DNA of 64,000 bases from Trissonchulus latispiculum (GCA_030248195.1 JASAND010012734.1:1-64000); one strand, 5' to 3'; positions 24,480 to 37,728 are shown, numbered from the stretch's first letter. Numbers and translations are program-made. Notes: generated by a model from the letters alone, not told the origin.

Positions 24480-24905
24480 TGAAGTGATTCTGCAAAAGCT
24501 ACATTTTTAATGGTAGCAGCATATGGCATAACAGTTGGAAGAAGGTCATGCGTCAGATAATTGGCATTTGTGAGAACACCAAATTTACGCCCTTAGTTTA
24601 ACACTACGGCTTTTATAGCTCAAGAAAGAATTGATATTTGATTTCTGCCAAACTGACAAGTTTTAGACGCTAAAATATAAATTGGTAATATCAAATGAAA
24701 AGCTAAAAAGCTTACTCAAAACACAAAACTATAGAGCGCAACAAGACCTTTTTCTAATACATTTACTCATAGCTATGCAACTACTATCTGTCGGCACAAA
24801 CCGACAAAACTGTCCTCAAATGAAACGTCGAATTTTTGAAGCGGGATTGCGTTGAGGGCGTTAGAATGCTAAACTTATTTTGAACTTATTCTGGAATGGA
24901 TATAT
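24480..24905 (-). mobile_element. Family A TTAA element, old inverted fragment
   Basis: Reverse-complemented, it shows the family blocks ATTCTAACGCCCTC, GCAATCCCGCTTC and the GCATAGCTATGA region. It aligns with 52281-53229 in the same orientation. The ends are gone. Confidence 0.5.
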
Positions 24906-24919
24906 GTCGCCCGAAGATT

Positions 24920-25095
24920 GAAAAATCATGCATTTGCGCAAATGCATGATTGTCCCATGCACTTGCGCAAATTCATAAACGTCCTATGCACTTAATCAAA
25001 TTCATACGACGTTTTATGAACTTACGCAAATTCATATGCATTTGCTAAGATTAATGAAACTCGTATGAATTTACTCAAATTCATATGCACTTAGT
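24920..25095. repeat. Degenerate minisatellite of about 38 bp
   Basis: Variants of ATGCACTTGCGCAAATTCAT repeat with decay across this stretch. Confidence 0.55.
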
Positions 25096-25099
25096 AAAC

Positions 25100-25700
25100 T
25101 GATTCTTTTCGATACGCACTTATTTAGTAATTCAAAAATAGTTCAAAAATTAAAATGCAAGTCACAGAAATTGCATATATACTAGATTTCATCCGATATA
25201 TGATCAAGCTACTTACTAGTTTCTAAATTATGTTCAAATCCACTTATTCCTCTTTTACCTATTCACTCGTTCTCGTACTCTTACTCAATAATCACGACAC
25301 AACTAATTCGACATGCCGTTTATTAATGATCGACTCAATGATCCTAACTCAATTGAAAACGAAGAGTTCCATCTGTCCACAGAGTTTTTGATAATGTTAA
25401 TGATTTTCATGGAGAGAAACCCAATGAAAACCGATGGAACAAACGCTAATATTTGAATAATATTTCGGAGATTCAACGGACAGATAGCTGTCTCAACTAT
25501 TGGCTTCAAAAAAAGGTGTCTTATACGTTATCCGTTATAGATATTCCGTATATAATAAAATAGAAATAAAATTTAAATATCATAATGAACTATGAAATAA
25601 ATGAAATAAATACAACTTAAGTAGCTGATACTCACTATGGACCTCGAGCAACTACCAATATTGAGAAAAACCACGTGATGCTTTTTTACTTTATTATTAC
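25100..25700. other. No feature recognised
   Basis: AT-rich, no exon or repeat recognised before the ATT microsatellite. Confidence 0.35.
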
Positions 25701-25712
25701 TATTATTATTTG

Positions 25713-25715
25713 TTA

Positions 25716-25773
<58 letters not shown>

Positions 25774-25797
25774 CATTATTATTACTATTATTACAAG
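25713..25797. repeat. (ATT)n microsatellite
   Basis: More than twenty ATT units with a few interruptions. The poly-isoleucine minus-strand frame across it is an artefact of the repeat. Confidence 0.95.
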
Positions 25798-26070
25798 ACT
25801 AGTGGCTGGGCTGCCCATAGTCGATTCTAATTAAACGTACTCCGTTAGTGCAATTGATTGATTAGTCCTGAAGAATTTGAACTATTCACTGATAGTTTAG
25901 CTACTATGATGTTAATAGTTCAATTGTCATGAGATGTAATAAAAGCCGCCACTAAAAATTTCGTAGTATTCACGAACCTGTTCTTATTGAAACATTAAAT
26001 TAACAGAATATTTCTTTTTCTAAACCGTTATAAAATATGAAAATGATATTTTAATATTCGTAATATTTTA

Positions 26071-28152
26071 GTGTATATGTCGTAGTAATTCCTGTATTCA
26101 GTAAATACTGTATTTACTGGCCGATTTCAGTAAATACGGTATTTACTAGTAAGAATTGTATTTTCTTTAAACTTCCTATCTTTACACGTAAATTCCGTTT
26201 TTACTGAAACTCGTCCAGTATATACAGTATTTTCTAGTAAATTCTGTGTTTTACCTTAAACCCCTTTGTCTTTGTGTGTGTGTAATGTGGGTAATAGCGT
26301 CCCCGTTATCACCCCCCTTTCCAAGTCCTTTCCTAATTCCCACTTTCGCTGTTTTTCCTAAAACTTCCCCAAAATCCCCAAAATTCCCCATAAATATTGT
26401 ATTTTTATAATTGTTGGGAAACCCGATAATTATGTATTATTTTGTATGTAAAAACCCCCCTAAATATTGTGCAGTGCTAACTTTTTGCTCATCTCTTGAA
26501 AATTATTTAAAATCACCTATTTTTGAGCATAAACTTAACATTGCACGTATTTTCATTCCTGGTTGGCTTAGCGAAGATAGACCCTCCCGTTCCCAACGCA
26601 TAACAAAATTCTCCTTGAATGATTACATCATCCTTTCGTCAGTTGGGAGTTTTGTCAAGTCACAGAGCGGTCGGTTTCCTAGATTGGGGGCCCCACCTTT
26701 CGCGTTCCTACACCTAAAGCGTAAGTCTTTCTTCTTGTTTTTTTTCCTTTAAAAACTTCTTTAACTCACCTTTTCTAATCCCCTTGTTCTGTCTTAACCC
26801 CCCTTTCAATTTATTTTGCCCGTTAACTCCTAACTCCCCTCCCCTCTCCGTCCTATTTGCGGGTTGCCCCCGTTCCCCCTGGGTCTAACTTTACTAGCTA
26901 AGCTTGCTTGTATTTTCCCATTGCCCGTACTGTTGCTGGTCCCCCTTCCCCTCTGTTTATATTCCCATTCGTGCCTTCTGTCCTTGTTTGTTTTGCGGGT
27001 AGTCCGCTATTTTGCCTGTCCTATCTGGGTAGCCCGGAAGGATTTCCCTGTTATAATTTGCCCTGCGTTGTCCCATTAAATCAGCCAGTTGGTCTTTTGC
27101 CTATTTAATTTAATTGTTATTACTAAGCTTTAACTAGATTTGATCTCTTTTCCTAGCTGGTAGAGCTCTGGGATTAGCCCGGAGCTGATTTATATCTGAG
27201 TTTAATTTGTGTGTGTGATTCCCCATTTGGTTAGGCGCCCCGTTGGCGTCCCCCAAAAATTATCTGTCCCCCATTGGCGAGGCAAGTCGGTGGAAAAGAG
27301 CCGCCTGGATTAAATATCTCCACCCGTAGTCGCTGGTCAGCGTTCTTGCGCACAGTTCCCTTGTAAAATTTGGGGCGTGAGCTCAGAGGTTTAATTCCCT
27401 AGCTCCCCCATATTTTACATGTGGCTGGGAAAACAAAGTGCATGCCGACGTCATATTTAAAGTCAAAAGATAGGTCATGCATAATCACGATATGTGCAAA
27501 GGGGGTGCATGAAGATAAACTTCAGAAAGTTAAAACATTAGTTTACAAAATTAAAAAAAACTTTTAATTATAACACGGATTTTAAAATCAAAACAGATAT
27601 GCACACGTATTACGATATTCATAATGAATTACGATTAATTAAAATTTCACAGGTTACTTTATGTTTAGCCTGCGTTTAAGCCTGTTGTCCTAATTTAAAA
27701 AAATCACAAATAGCATTTTTGCAACTTTAAATAAACTTTTACTGCATGTTTAATTAAGATATCTGCAAAACTGGTGTTAATGTGTTAACTGTATTAACAT
27801 TAAAATATTTTTAAATTTCGTAAACCAATGTTTTAAACATCTTCAGTTTATCTTCATGCACCCCCCTTTGTACATATTGTTATTATGCATGATCTGTCTT
27901 TTGACTTTCAATATGACGTCGGCATGCCCTTGTTTCCCTAGACTAACACCAAGACAAAGATGTTTAAGATAAAATACAGAGTTTACTAGAAAATACTGTA
28001 TTTACTGGATGAGTTTCAGTAAAAATGGAATTTACGCGTAAAAATAGGAAGTTTAAAGAAAATACAATTCTTACTAGTAAATACCGTATTTACTGAAATC
28101 GGCCAGTAAATACAGTATTTACTGAATACAGAAATTACTACGACATATACAC
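26071..28152. mobile_element. 2.1-kb element with about 200-bp terminal inverted repeats
   Basis: The left end GTGTATATGTCGTAGTAATT and about 200 bp after it match the reverse complement of the right end (27950-28152), including the ATTCAGTAAATAC and ACTAGTAAGAATTG blocks. TA stands outside both ends (26069-26070, 28153-28154). The interior is C-rich on the plus strand (26280-27420) with no recognised domain; the 113-codon frame at 26411 gives no family. The TIRs contain repeated CAGTAAATAC/GTATTTACTG palindromes. Confidence 0.82.
27428..27938. mobile_element. Foldback element nested in the 2.1-kb element
   Basis: The arms of about 150 bp match as inverted repeats (GGGAAAACAAAG..GCATGCCGACGTCAT against ATGACGTCGGCATGC..TTTCCC). 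It sits wholly inside 26071-28152. No target duplication is clear. Confidence 0.68.
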
Positions 28153-29081
28153 TAGTTGGACCTTATTGCTTTAACTAGAGATTTGATCAAAAATCATGCT
28201 TAGCTAAATTCGTAAAGTGTGCCTCAGCCCACATGTCCGTTGTTTCATATCTCTGAAATCTTTGACCGGTTCTGCAGTTTTTACAACAGGATGTTCAACG
28301 GTCAACACTCTGTTTAATCTGAAAAATTCGCTGTTTTGGTTCATAGCTATCATTTTATTTTATTGCTACCGTTTTGTTTCATTTGTTTAAGATAAAAAAT
28401 AAGATATTTGAAATGGTTGCAGCAAACGAATTAAATCAACATTAAAATTTAATTTAAAGTCTGCCCAAAATCATACTTTCAGGATAATATTCGGGAAGCT
28501 CAAATCGTTTGGTTTGCTCGAATGTGAAGATGTAAATGTTAAATAAAATTAGGACAAAAATAGTAATTCGAAAACATAAACAGCGATTTCAGCTTTCACA
28601 ATTAAAAACTATTTTAAAAAATTAGTACAAATAACAAAATTTGTAATACTTACAGAATATAACAGGCTTGTTTGATGGTAATAGCGAGAAAAATAAGATC
28701 AGTTCATGCACAAATTACCTACCGTTTGTGAAAATTGGTGTTCGAAATGCAAGACAAAAAATATAACAAATGAAAGTTATGGATCAAAGGCGGTCCTAAC
28801 TAAAATTTTTCATGTCAAAATCACGCCACAAAAATACTCCGCAAAATAACGCTAAACTTTGGAGTCCTCCCCTGGCCGCAGTAATGGCTCAATTTAAAAA
28901 GTTCAAGAAGCAAACATGTCAGTTTTACAATTCTCTACAAGATGACGATAAAAAATTCCATTGTTATTGTTATCGTAAAAGTTAAGGTAGTTTATTAATA
29001 TAATTATTATTGCAGTTTTACTATCTTAAAAATTTAGAAAGCGAAATGTACTCACGATAGGTAGATCAGCAACTAGCTCAC

Positions 29082-32000
29082 CTTCATTGCTGGGATTTCA
29101 GTTGATTCAAAATAATATGTTCGATCAATGTATACATTAACAGCAGCGATGTCACTGAAAGGTTCATGTACATTTGTTGATATTTTAATTATTAACCTAG
29201 ATCATGCATTCAAATTTCGAAGGGGCAAACCTATGACCCAACTTAACAAAGAGGCAGAATCATTTTAGTCTTATTCCTATTAGATGTGTTAATCTGGGTT
29301 TAACTGCAACTGGACGAACAGTGTTCATTCTTATTCAGGAGACGGAGAGGCAAAGCGAAGTCGCCAGCCTATAACGGCCTATTCACCGTTGTGTAGTCCT
29401 TTAATTTCCTAAATATTGCATATTTTTTCACAGTATCTGTTAAAACTGTGCTAAACTACACATTACTGTTACCAATACAATACCAACATTACCCAGGATT
29501 CTGAAAGCGGGAGTCAATGTGAAACTGAAACTGGGAGTTAACTAAAGATATTTTGTAAAGATAATAATTAGTAGAATAATAATTAAAGATAATCATTAGT
29601 AGAATTTTTAATTTCAAATTCGAATTTCACCCAATAAATATATAATAAAGACTGACCACAAAATCTTGAACAGAACTATGCTGAGATAACTTTGAGGTGA
29701 AACTGTGTGAAGTCTACATTCTTGGGAACCTCAGGAAGAGGAGAATCCGCAACAACCGTCATATCCGATCGGGAACCGGATACGAGGTTGATAAATACGC
29801 TTCAGATTTTAAAACAAAACGCTAATTAATTCGTATTCTCGTATATTGGTGCTTGGTATAAAACATTTCCGAAAATCCGGTCACATCTGGTCCATGTTCG
29901 GTAACCCGATGTCTAGGCTACAAAAACTGTACAGCAAGACAGGCAGGTCATACAGTTTCCCTTCTTGGATTTTTGGATTTCTAGGGAGAAATTAGTCTGT
30001 ATAGAAAATTTTATGCAATTTGGACCAAAACTATGGTAAACTAAAACCTATCTATGGTCATGTCCGCATCGAAAAACAAGAAAAAATTGCTTTTCGGTTT
30101 GATGCTCGGAATCAAGTATAGAAAATGCTCACTTTTGGCACAATGAATGCTTGAGTCTACTTTCATTTTACCGGTGGCAAAGCTATCGAATATCCTGTCT
30201 ATTTCTTGGTTTGAACTTAGAAATTTGCGATTTCATGGGCTATTATCTCAGTATCCGGTTAGACCCGAAATCAAAGTAGTTCATAACAATATTATTTGGT
30301 CTATCCGTAACAAACACCAACCTCAAATTACTTCATATCTGCTGTTATTTTTGAATGATATCGTTTTTAAATGAGCTGATTTTGTTGGTTTTGTCTAATT
30401 GTTATTTGTATCTCGATGATACAGCATGTCCCTCAGAATGTCGGGGCGGCTAGGCCCATGCCGAAAGGGAAATGTACCTTGCCGCTTGCCAACTGTGCTG
30501 ACAGAAGTCCTGCATAGTGGGTCTGCACCGTTACAAAAGACACCTGGAGATGGAAGCAGTTCGGTTGATAAGAGCTATGCAGAGCGTGGAGGAGGTCGGC
30601 ACCTCTTAAGGTGCGTCACTTTTAGCCCACCGGTGCGTGGAGATGTCTCGAGTGCTACTATGCTGCCCCCTTGGGAGCCCTTGAGGTGTCACAGCAGGAA
30701 ATCTTTTGTGAACAGTGTCATCAACGATACTTTCACGGGTGAAGGAACATCTTACATCAAGATTCCAGGCTGTTATGATACAATACGGCTATTTTAGAGC
30801 GGTCCCAGTAAAATTATGAATGCTCTGTATTCAAGCACCCACTGCAAGATCAGCGCTTGTAGGGGAGATAGCAGCAAATTTATCGTGCATACTGGACTAC
30901 GACAGGGCACCATTCTATCTCCAGACCTTCTTAACATTGGAATTAATAGAATGCCTTGGACAGTCACCCAGGCAATGTGCAGCTACATCCATTTTGTACC
31001 ATCGTCACAGGCCTCACATTTGCCGATGACGTTATCCTTCATGGTGAATCATCAGTCTTGGGACAAGCAATGATTAATCGAGAAGCTGGAAAGCTTTGGT
31101 TTGTCTTAGGCGGTTCAAAATCGAATGTGCTTTCATTTTGCAACCTTGCTGCAGTCCACCTTCCAATTGACCAAGGCGCAATTGATGCTGTGGATTTTTT
31201 CGGATCTGTGAAGCCAGATCACTATCGCAGCCGAAGTGGCGGAACTATTTGTCAAGTCAGATCCAAAAGGCTTCAGCAAAAAACTTCTAAAACTTCTAAA
31301 ACGCTGTCATTCACAAATTACAGCAGGTATGACGTAAATTGAGGTTGCGGCTTGTTAGGGATAAACCAAATTACCTTCTAATCAAATAATTTGACTTCCC
31401 AATTCGGACTTCGAACATCCTAGATTCAGATCACCAGGCCGGGAAAACCAATTTTTCCGTCCTGTTTTGGTCCAAACTAGAGGAAATCTTCCATTCACTA
31501 ATTTCGACACGACAAATTCAAAAATCGTATCAGGGAAGCTACATAGCCATCCCATCTTGCTGTGCGATTTTTGTGACCTAGACATTAGGTTACCGGACAT
31601 GGACCAGATGTGATCGAATTTCCGGAAATGTTTTTGGCGAAGGACCACTATGCTAGAGTATGAATTAATTAGCATTGTCTTACCGAATCTGAAGCGTTTT
31701 AGTATCAGGTAACGGACAAAGACCGGATAGGATAGTTTTAGCGGATTCTCCTCCTACTGAGATTTCCAAAAATATATACTTTGTAACTTCAAAGATTAAC
31801 TCAGGACAGGCCCCTCAGTCCGGTTCCAAGATTTTTTAGTCAGACTTTAGAACGTCAACAAATTGAAGGTGCAATTTGTTTACATTTTTACCCAAAGTTT
31901 ACACCATATGTTCAATTCTTTTATTTTGCAATTCTGCTCACGATAAAGAAATTTTAGCTGCGACGTCGGTAAGGCACTGATAAGATGACGTTTTCTTATC

Positions 32001-35000
32001 CTGTGTTGTCGCTAACCGAGTGATACCTTATCCTCCTGCGTGTAACAGGGCTGATTTGGGTTTACCCAAATGTCTAAATCCTATAATTCACGGCGTTCTT
32101 TGAAAAATAGCAAAAGACTTTCCCTAGGTCGTTCTCAAAGCTCACCCCTATTATGCATCTTGAAGGTGCGTAGTGCAAAAACTTGTTTCTGCGTGTACCG
32201 TCATGTCGGCGTGTCTGGACGTGCGGTCTGTTTGCGGACCGACGTCTGCGGTTGCGGACCGACGGAGTCTGGACACTAATTTGCGCAGTGTGTGGTCATT
32301 TCTGAGGGCGGGCTACTTTGCATCGGCGCGCGGGTCTTGTAGAAGTGCGTTGGAACCGCTGGCTGGAGGCAATCGGCAACATGCGTTACACTTAGTGTGA
32401 ATGTGCGTCACATTTCTCCTGCATAAGTGGTCTTCAGTACCGGCGCCATGCGTCCGTCATACGTAGTGATGTAGTTTGCTTTGCGTAGCACATGGGTCTA
32501 GCCCACAAGATTGTTTTCAAATTTGTAGGCTGTACCGACCTGTGTTCCTTTTGATGCAAAATGTTTTGTTTAGTCTGCCAAATTCGACTGAACAATAAAT
32601 AAAAATAGTGTGAAAATAGAATAACGAAATATAGTTTATATTCTTGACCAATTGCAGTTTGTTTATAAATGCGTATGAGGCTGTGATTCAACAAATCGTG
32701 TTTTTAAAACCTTAGCTGAATTAATGCAGAAGTAAGATGACAGCACTAAACTCATACGTTGACAATCCAAATGTCATTTTTCCTGCCTAAAATAAAAACT
32801 GTTCTTTGCAATATTATCGTGATAAAAGATTTATAATTGTTATTCTTTATTTCTGTTCTGTTTACGAACTTAGTTATATTTTAAATCCAATCTAAGCTAA
32901 TTTTTCAAGAAATTGCGCAATGTTTTCATCAAATATTTACCTTCATTTTGCTTCTGATGGCAGTTCTTGTTATTTCGTAGTGATATTGTCTAAAATACTC
33001 AGTATGAATGAGCTACAAAATTATCATGTATATTGCCAGAAACTTCGAGTACTAATCATACTATATAATGATAACGAATAATGTACTTTTGGTTGATCAG
33101 TTGAATCAATGCAAAAAACTAAAGACTGGTTCTACCTGCACGGTGGAGGACACAGACAACTGTCAAACCATCTGTTGTGGTTCTGAAAGTAGGATCCTGC
33201 TTTATCGTGTAAGCAAGGCCCTTAAAATACAAATAGCTGTTACGTAATAAAGTGTTTTCAGCGCATCTGTTTTCAGCGTCAAGTAGCCACGAATATGCCC
33301 CGACTTAACATTTAAATACTAGATGATCAAACCTTTTCTTACAGTATTTGTAGTGCGAGTGACATGACTCCAAGTTTGGGTAAATAGGATCTGGTAGTAT
33401 TTTCTGATCAGAACAATTGCATGTTCTGGATATATGTCGTTGGTAGCAAGATAGCCAACATTTCTGAAATCAGTTTAGCCAAATTTCTGAAATCAGTTTA
33501 TATTATGATGAATTTGCTAATTTGCTCAATCGTGCCAAAACGCGTACTAGGCTTGACCGGTTTGGCTTGATAACACTGCAACTTCTCCCAACCTGTGACG
33601 ATATGCTTAACAATATGCTGTAATCTCTTGCAAGAGGATATAATACTAACAGGGTGCCTTTAACCTACTCTCTGCTATCTTGGCAAAACCTTGTGCTATC
33701 TATCTTCCTTCTTCGCAAATTGACGCTCTCAAATCTGGGTAGGGCTTCGGTTGATATTTAGTATAACTATGCATTAAGTACTAGAACAGTATTTAGGGTT
33801 GCATTTAAGCTTGTATGTTTAACGAATCAATGTAGAAAAGCTACTAAGCGAGTGAGCAACCCGCGGTTCGTACTACGTTGCCGTGTAAGGACGAAGAGAA
33901 ATCAGTTCGTGGAGTTCGTTGTTAGGTGCTGAGTTATGTGACTCTGATAACAGGGAGTAGGTTCAAATACGGTTTTGCACTCTTGCTGTCATATATTTGT
34001 GTCTAGATGTGTAGTATAATCAGGCACATGCTTAACTGTTCATGTACTCAGTCGCTCCTAATACAATGTGATTGTAATCGTCATAGTGAACCTTGGGTGT
34101 TTTACATATACGTTTGATGGGTTAACGTAGCTATTGCAGTTGCACATATATCATTGCACATAAAAGTAAGCACATAGCAGACTAGTCTACATCAAACAGA
34201 CCTCCTGATTGTAAGTTTCATTTATGTAAAAAGTATCACTGCTGTTTGATAAGTCGTCATGGCAGTTAGAATACACATCCCCCAATCTTCGTTCGTAACC
34301 CTAAAACATTTCAAGTGATACCCCAAATCTTTCGTATTCTTATAAAGTCTATGAAATCTGTTGCCTGAGTATATCGAAACCTTTTGTTACCTCAATAAAT
34401 CTTTATAATTACCAGCTGAGCAGAAAAACTGAATATGTAGTTTGGAGAGATGACAAATCCTTCGGTGAATGGATTTGCGATTGCTGAAGGGTGATGAATG
34501 ATTACTTTCGGGCCGAAATTTCGATCATTTGTAAGCAGTTGGCCCGTAGTCAAATTAAGTAGCAATTTAAGTCCTGCAAATAAAGCAATGGTTTTAACTA
34601 TAACTACGATGCCATTTAATGTTACAAAACATATTGCTAGTTTTGTTGTAATTTTAGCTACATAAGTAAAAAGGTCTGCTAAACTGGTAAGGAAATTTCC
34701 AATAGACATATTCGTTTTGACCGGCATCTATTTATTTCTGCTTAACGAAATAGATTCGAAATTTTCAAGCTTGTGTTAACTGCATATTAATACACACAAT
34801 TTACAAGAAAACATTGTAAAGTAAAGCCTTTCATCCTTTACTTCTCAGGTGTTGATGCTCATTTTTGGACTCGGCTATGAATATTGAGAATGCCTGCAAT
34901 TTCGTTTAATCACTATTTTGTTGAGACGTAATCAGTCTAATTCAAACTTGATCACTAGTTCTCTGTAGGGTCACTCTTGCCACCAAGATAGCATTTCATA

Positions 35001-35951
35001 GCACAAAATTACATCATAATCTACGGTGGTGTAGGTGCGAAAAGTTGTTGACAGCAGTTGGTTCATCACAATTCTCAAGTACATGTTTCTGACAATAGAA
35101 GTTTATAAGAATAAGAGTAGGTGAGTTCTCAGTGCATTACTGGTTTCTTGTTTTATGAAAATTAATTGCTGTTAGAAAAAGTTTTGCTATGCAGACCTCT
35201 TTGCTCGCCAATAGCCAGATCCATACTACTTGGCAAGTCATAGCGAAAACAATCACCTTGAAATGATTCCACTTTGTGTTTAAATTCTGATCTATAACAA
35301 TAACAACTGAAATGTTCGTAAATGTTTTTACAGAAACCAGATTTTATATATAATCTGAACAGCACGTATGAATGAATCTGTTACCAAAAGTGCATTTAAA
35401 CATAAAATTCAAGCCAAAATCTACTTTATTTGAAAATTCGTCTAGCAGACACAGATTCATAGATATTTCACTTAATTGTTGTCATACACACTTGCTGCTT
35501 CTCTCAAGTTATGAATCATACCAGAATAGCTGGTGTCTTAACTTCGACAGTAAACAAAGTCATTTAAAAAAAGGCAGCCGAAAGTGCTTTCCAGTATTGC
35601 CACTGCAATCCGAATGTGGTAGTTTCACCCGAAAGCTTCCACTTATTGGTCTCTCAACTCAAATGTCAGAGGAAAGGCAACCAGAGCAAGAAACCACATG
35701 GAGGTTGTTTAGTGCAAGATTTTACTTGAAGTTGTACTTATAGCACAACATTATAAAAACTCCTAATATCTTATCTAGAACAATTTGTAATCGAATGCTG
35801 TAATCTTTGTCATTTTGCCAAGGTTCAATATCTTACAAACGGCATGGTTTGTTGCCAACTTCGCAATGTAGGATAAATTCGTCGATTGTTGTCATATCTA
35901 GCAAAGGATTTAACGGTTTGTCTCCACCCAGCAGTAGAGCTTCCAGTACAT
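29082..35951 (-). CDS. DEG/ENaC channel ectodomain exons (3' part of the fusion gene)
   Basis: Exons read in order on the minus strand: 35951-35837, 35306-35197, 34573-34413, 34300-34191, 33403-33343, 33199-33136, 32989-32941, 29154-29082. Most joins agree in phase. Family blocks appear in the expected order: IDEFILHCEVGNKPC; FQGDCFRYD; GLKLLLNL with GPKVIIHHPS and EGFVISP; ERRLGDVYSNC and YNQEVCL; CHSHYKYC; CLCPPPC then YHYEITRT; VNVYIDRTYYFESTEIPAM. These match the ASIC/ENaC finger, palm and wrist, ending just before TM2. Members are trimeric amiloride-type sodium channels. Two linking exons (phase 2 to 0 near 33.4-34.2 kb, phase 0 to 2 near 29.2-32.9 kb) and TM2 were not found. The 33199 acceptor is ambiguous (AAAGCAG): only the upstream choice avoids a stop. 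Confidence 0.78.
29715..31790. repeat. Inverted repeat arms around a LINE remnant
   Basis: The arm at about 29715-30130 matches the reverse complement of about 31380-31790, sharing AGGAGAATCCGC, AAACATTTCCG and TCACATCTGGTCCATG. The arms are about 80 percent alike by eye, so they are old. They could be ends of one 2.1-kb element or two inverted copies of a shorter one. The block sits in a long intron of the channel gene. Confidence 0.6.
30815..31345 (+). pseudogene. Non-LTR reverse transcriptase remnant
   Basis: One frame reads ALYSSTHCKIS, then FIVHTGLRQGTILSPDLLNI, the conserved motif 3-4 region (VxTGVRQGCxLSPxLF). A frameshift of about one base near 30965-31015 leads to LTFADDVILHGES, the catalytic A/FADD block. 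Frame changes and missing flanks show it is dead. Confidence 0.7.
32170..32470. other. Local GC-rich, CpG-rich segment
   Basis: Base composition changes sharply to GC-rich with many CG dinucleotides (CGGACCGACG twice near 32230-32270). No gene pattern is seen. It lies in an intron of the channel gene on the opposite strand. It may be a foreign insert or a CpG island remnant. Confidence 0.35.
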
Positions 35952-36109
35952 CTGAGAAAAGCCTAATATAGTTAGTGAATTCATCCTGCTTTCGCGACGC
36001 ACTTCCAGTGGCAATTTTTACCTAAATAGCTTGCACATCGCATTGGCTATCAAGCATTAATTTCTCATATTTTTTTTATTTATTGGGTTGCCGCTTTTTT
36101 ACCGAAAAA

Positions 36110-36300
36110 AGTAATCCTTTAGTTTGGGTATGTACGTTACTGATTATTATTAGAAGTACCTTATTATTCTCGGTATTTTTGTCTCCCCTCGTTCTCGAGA
36201 TTGGCTTCACCGATGTGGTTAAAATTTCACATGTAGTAAGGATTTGGTTAAAGGATTCCTAGACACCTAGGTTTCCAATCGCAATGCTGTTTGCAGTTAC
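36110..36300 (-). repeat. Retroposon-like tail repeat
   Basis: The minus strand shows GTGAAGCCAATCTCGAGAA, a G-rich stretch, then an (AATA)n-type tail. It resembles the GGTCCAGCCAATCTCGAGAA..(AATAA)n ends inside the 41641-44930 array, so it is a dispersed short element with a simple tail. Confidence 0.5.
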
Positions 36301-36833
36301 TGTATTCAGTGATGGCAAGATAGCCAAGATTCAAAACAGCAAAAATCGACCACTTTAGATTTTGTTCGAAAGTCCTCGAAAGTTGGGATAATGCTGATGC
36401 GTCAAAATGTACGAAATTTCAGTTACCGAGCCGCAGAGTAAAATGTCAAAAACCACTAAGAAATAAATGAAAGTTGTCAGATAAAGCTCATATTGGCGTC
36501 ACTTAAATGCACTCGATGAGCTAAAAAACAGAACAGTGGTAATGAAACAAAGCTTGAAATTGTATCATATTTGAGTATTTCAGAGATGTTGCAAAAAAGG
36601 TCGAAGGTGAAGGTGGCGGAAATTTGGCTAACATGCGTATCGTCTGAACACGTGCAACGAGCTGAAACAAGTAGTAATAAAGAAGAGGTAACAAAATGGA
36701 GGGAAATTAAGTCCTTGACTTTCTTCTTTAGCAGTTGCAACCCGTTCATGAAATAAGCTTGTTTACTTTAATGTACTGCAGCTTGGGCTGTGGCATTAAT
36801 TTTGCAGACAATATTTCTTGAATAAACAGCAAA

Positions 36834-36997
36834 GTTGTAGCACTGCCAGCAGTGCTCTCAGAGATTTGTATGCACACTAGCAGGCGAAGCTACGAGTGAA
36901 GGGCACGAGTGCGCGAAGCGCACGAATGTCCTTCACGATGGCTTCGCCCGCAGGTGTGCTCACAAATTTCTGTGAGCACAGCAAGCAGTGCTACAAC
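36834..36997. mobile_element. 164-bp foldback (hairpin) element
   Basis: GTTGTAGCACTGC at the left is the inverse of the right end GCAGTGCTACAAC, and the inner blocks (CAGAGATTTGTATGCACAC, AGGCGAAGC) also pair with the right side. A clear target duplication is not visible. Confidence 0.6.
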
Positions 36998-37169
36998 TGG
37001 CTTGTAATCTGGCTCAAAAAATAGAAGACATTTCGCCTTCTATATGTCATGTTTCTAAAGACTGACATTTGACTTCAAATTTCAGTCGTTTATATACTAT
37101 TCAACCTAGTTTGCATATTTCTTTCGGCAGAAAGTATATAAGGAGGAAAAATTCTTTATCATTGCAGTC

Positions 37170-37310
37170 AGTTCTGCTGGCTATCAGCAGCCTCGCTGCA
37201 TACTCCGACAGGAGAGCAGCGAAGGCTTAACGTGCAGTACACTTGTACTGCACAGCGTAGCGAGCAATTCAATTGTACGCAGGCTGTTGTAGCATAGTTC
37301 GATTACACTG
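37170..37310. repeat. Inverted-repeat segment
   Basis: GTGCAGTACACTTGTACTGCAC at the centre is a near-perfect palindrome, and CAGCAGCCT..CTCGCTGC pairs with sequence on its right. It is probably another small foldback element. Confidence 0.4.
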
Positions 37311-37728
37311 AGTCATTTTACAAGTTATGCTGAATCAGTATCAATCAATTAAATCAAATATGTGCTAAGACAACACGCCTTTCGCAGAAGGTGCACTGTA
37401 AGAGTCGCTTTCATGTCAGCCAACACAATTTGACTTTTCGTTTTGTATTTGACTTTAACCGTATCCCATAAGGAATAATTCTATAACGTCTATAATTCCA
37501 GTCTCAATTCAATAATGTATTTACTCAACCTTCGGTTGGTTTTGCTTTGAATACTTTACTTTAATACTATACTTTAAATTAAAGGAGTCAAATATTTTTC
37601 ATCTTTTTTTCGTATCTAAAAAGTAGTGGCTAAACAAAAAGTGAATTTGTCAGATCCTTGATATTGGTAGAATATTAGCGAATCATAGTGGGGAAAAAGC
37701 CATGTCACATATCAGGCATTTTTCTTAC

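Noticed and set aside
26411..26752. 113-codon frame in the 2.1-kb element
   Set aside because: No transposase motif or family pattern, and low-complexity C/T-rich surroundings.
28800..28905. Possible TM2 exon (a GGL..LALFCG-like frame)
   Set aside because: Hydrophobic stretch is short, splice signals are weak and the conserved GxS-type TM2 motif is not clear.
30426..30797. 123-codon plus-strand frame
   Set aside because: No recognisable pattern; it lies in the decayed element between the inverted arms and has no homologous frame there.
33915..33975. Possible tRNA-like stretch with GGTTCAAATAC
   Set aside because: Only the B-box side looks like a tRNA; no acceptor stem or A-box at the right distance.
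36477..36749. Minus-strand frame as the missing exon between 37729 and 35951
   Set aside because: An acceptor at the TTGTTTCAG near 36665 exists, but no donor gives the required phase and the residues do not resemble the channel family.
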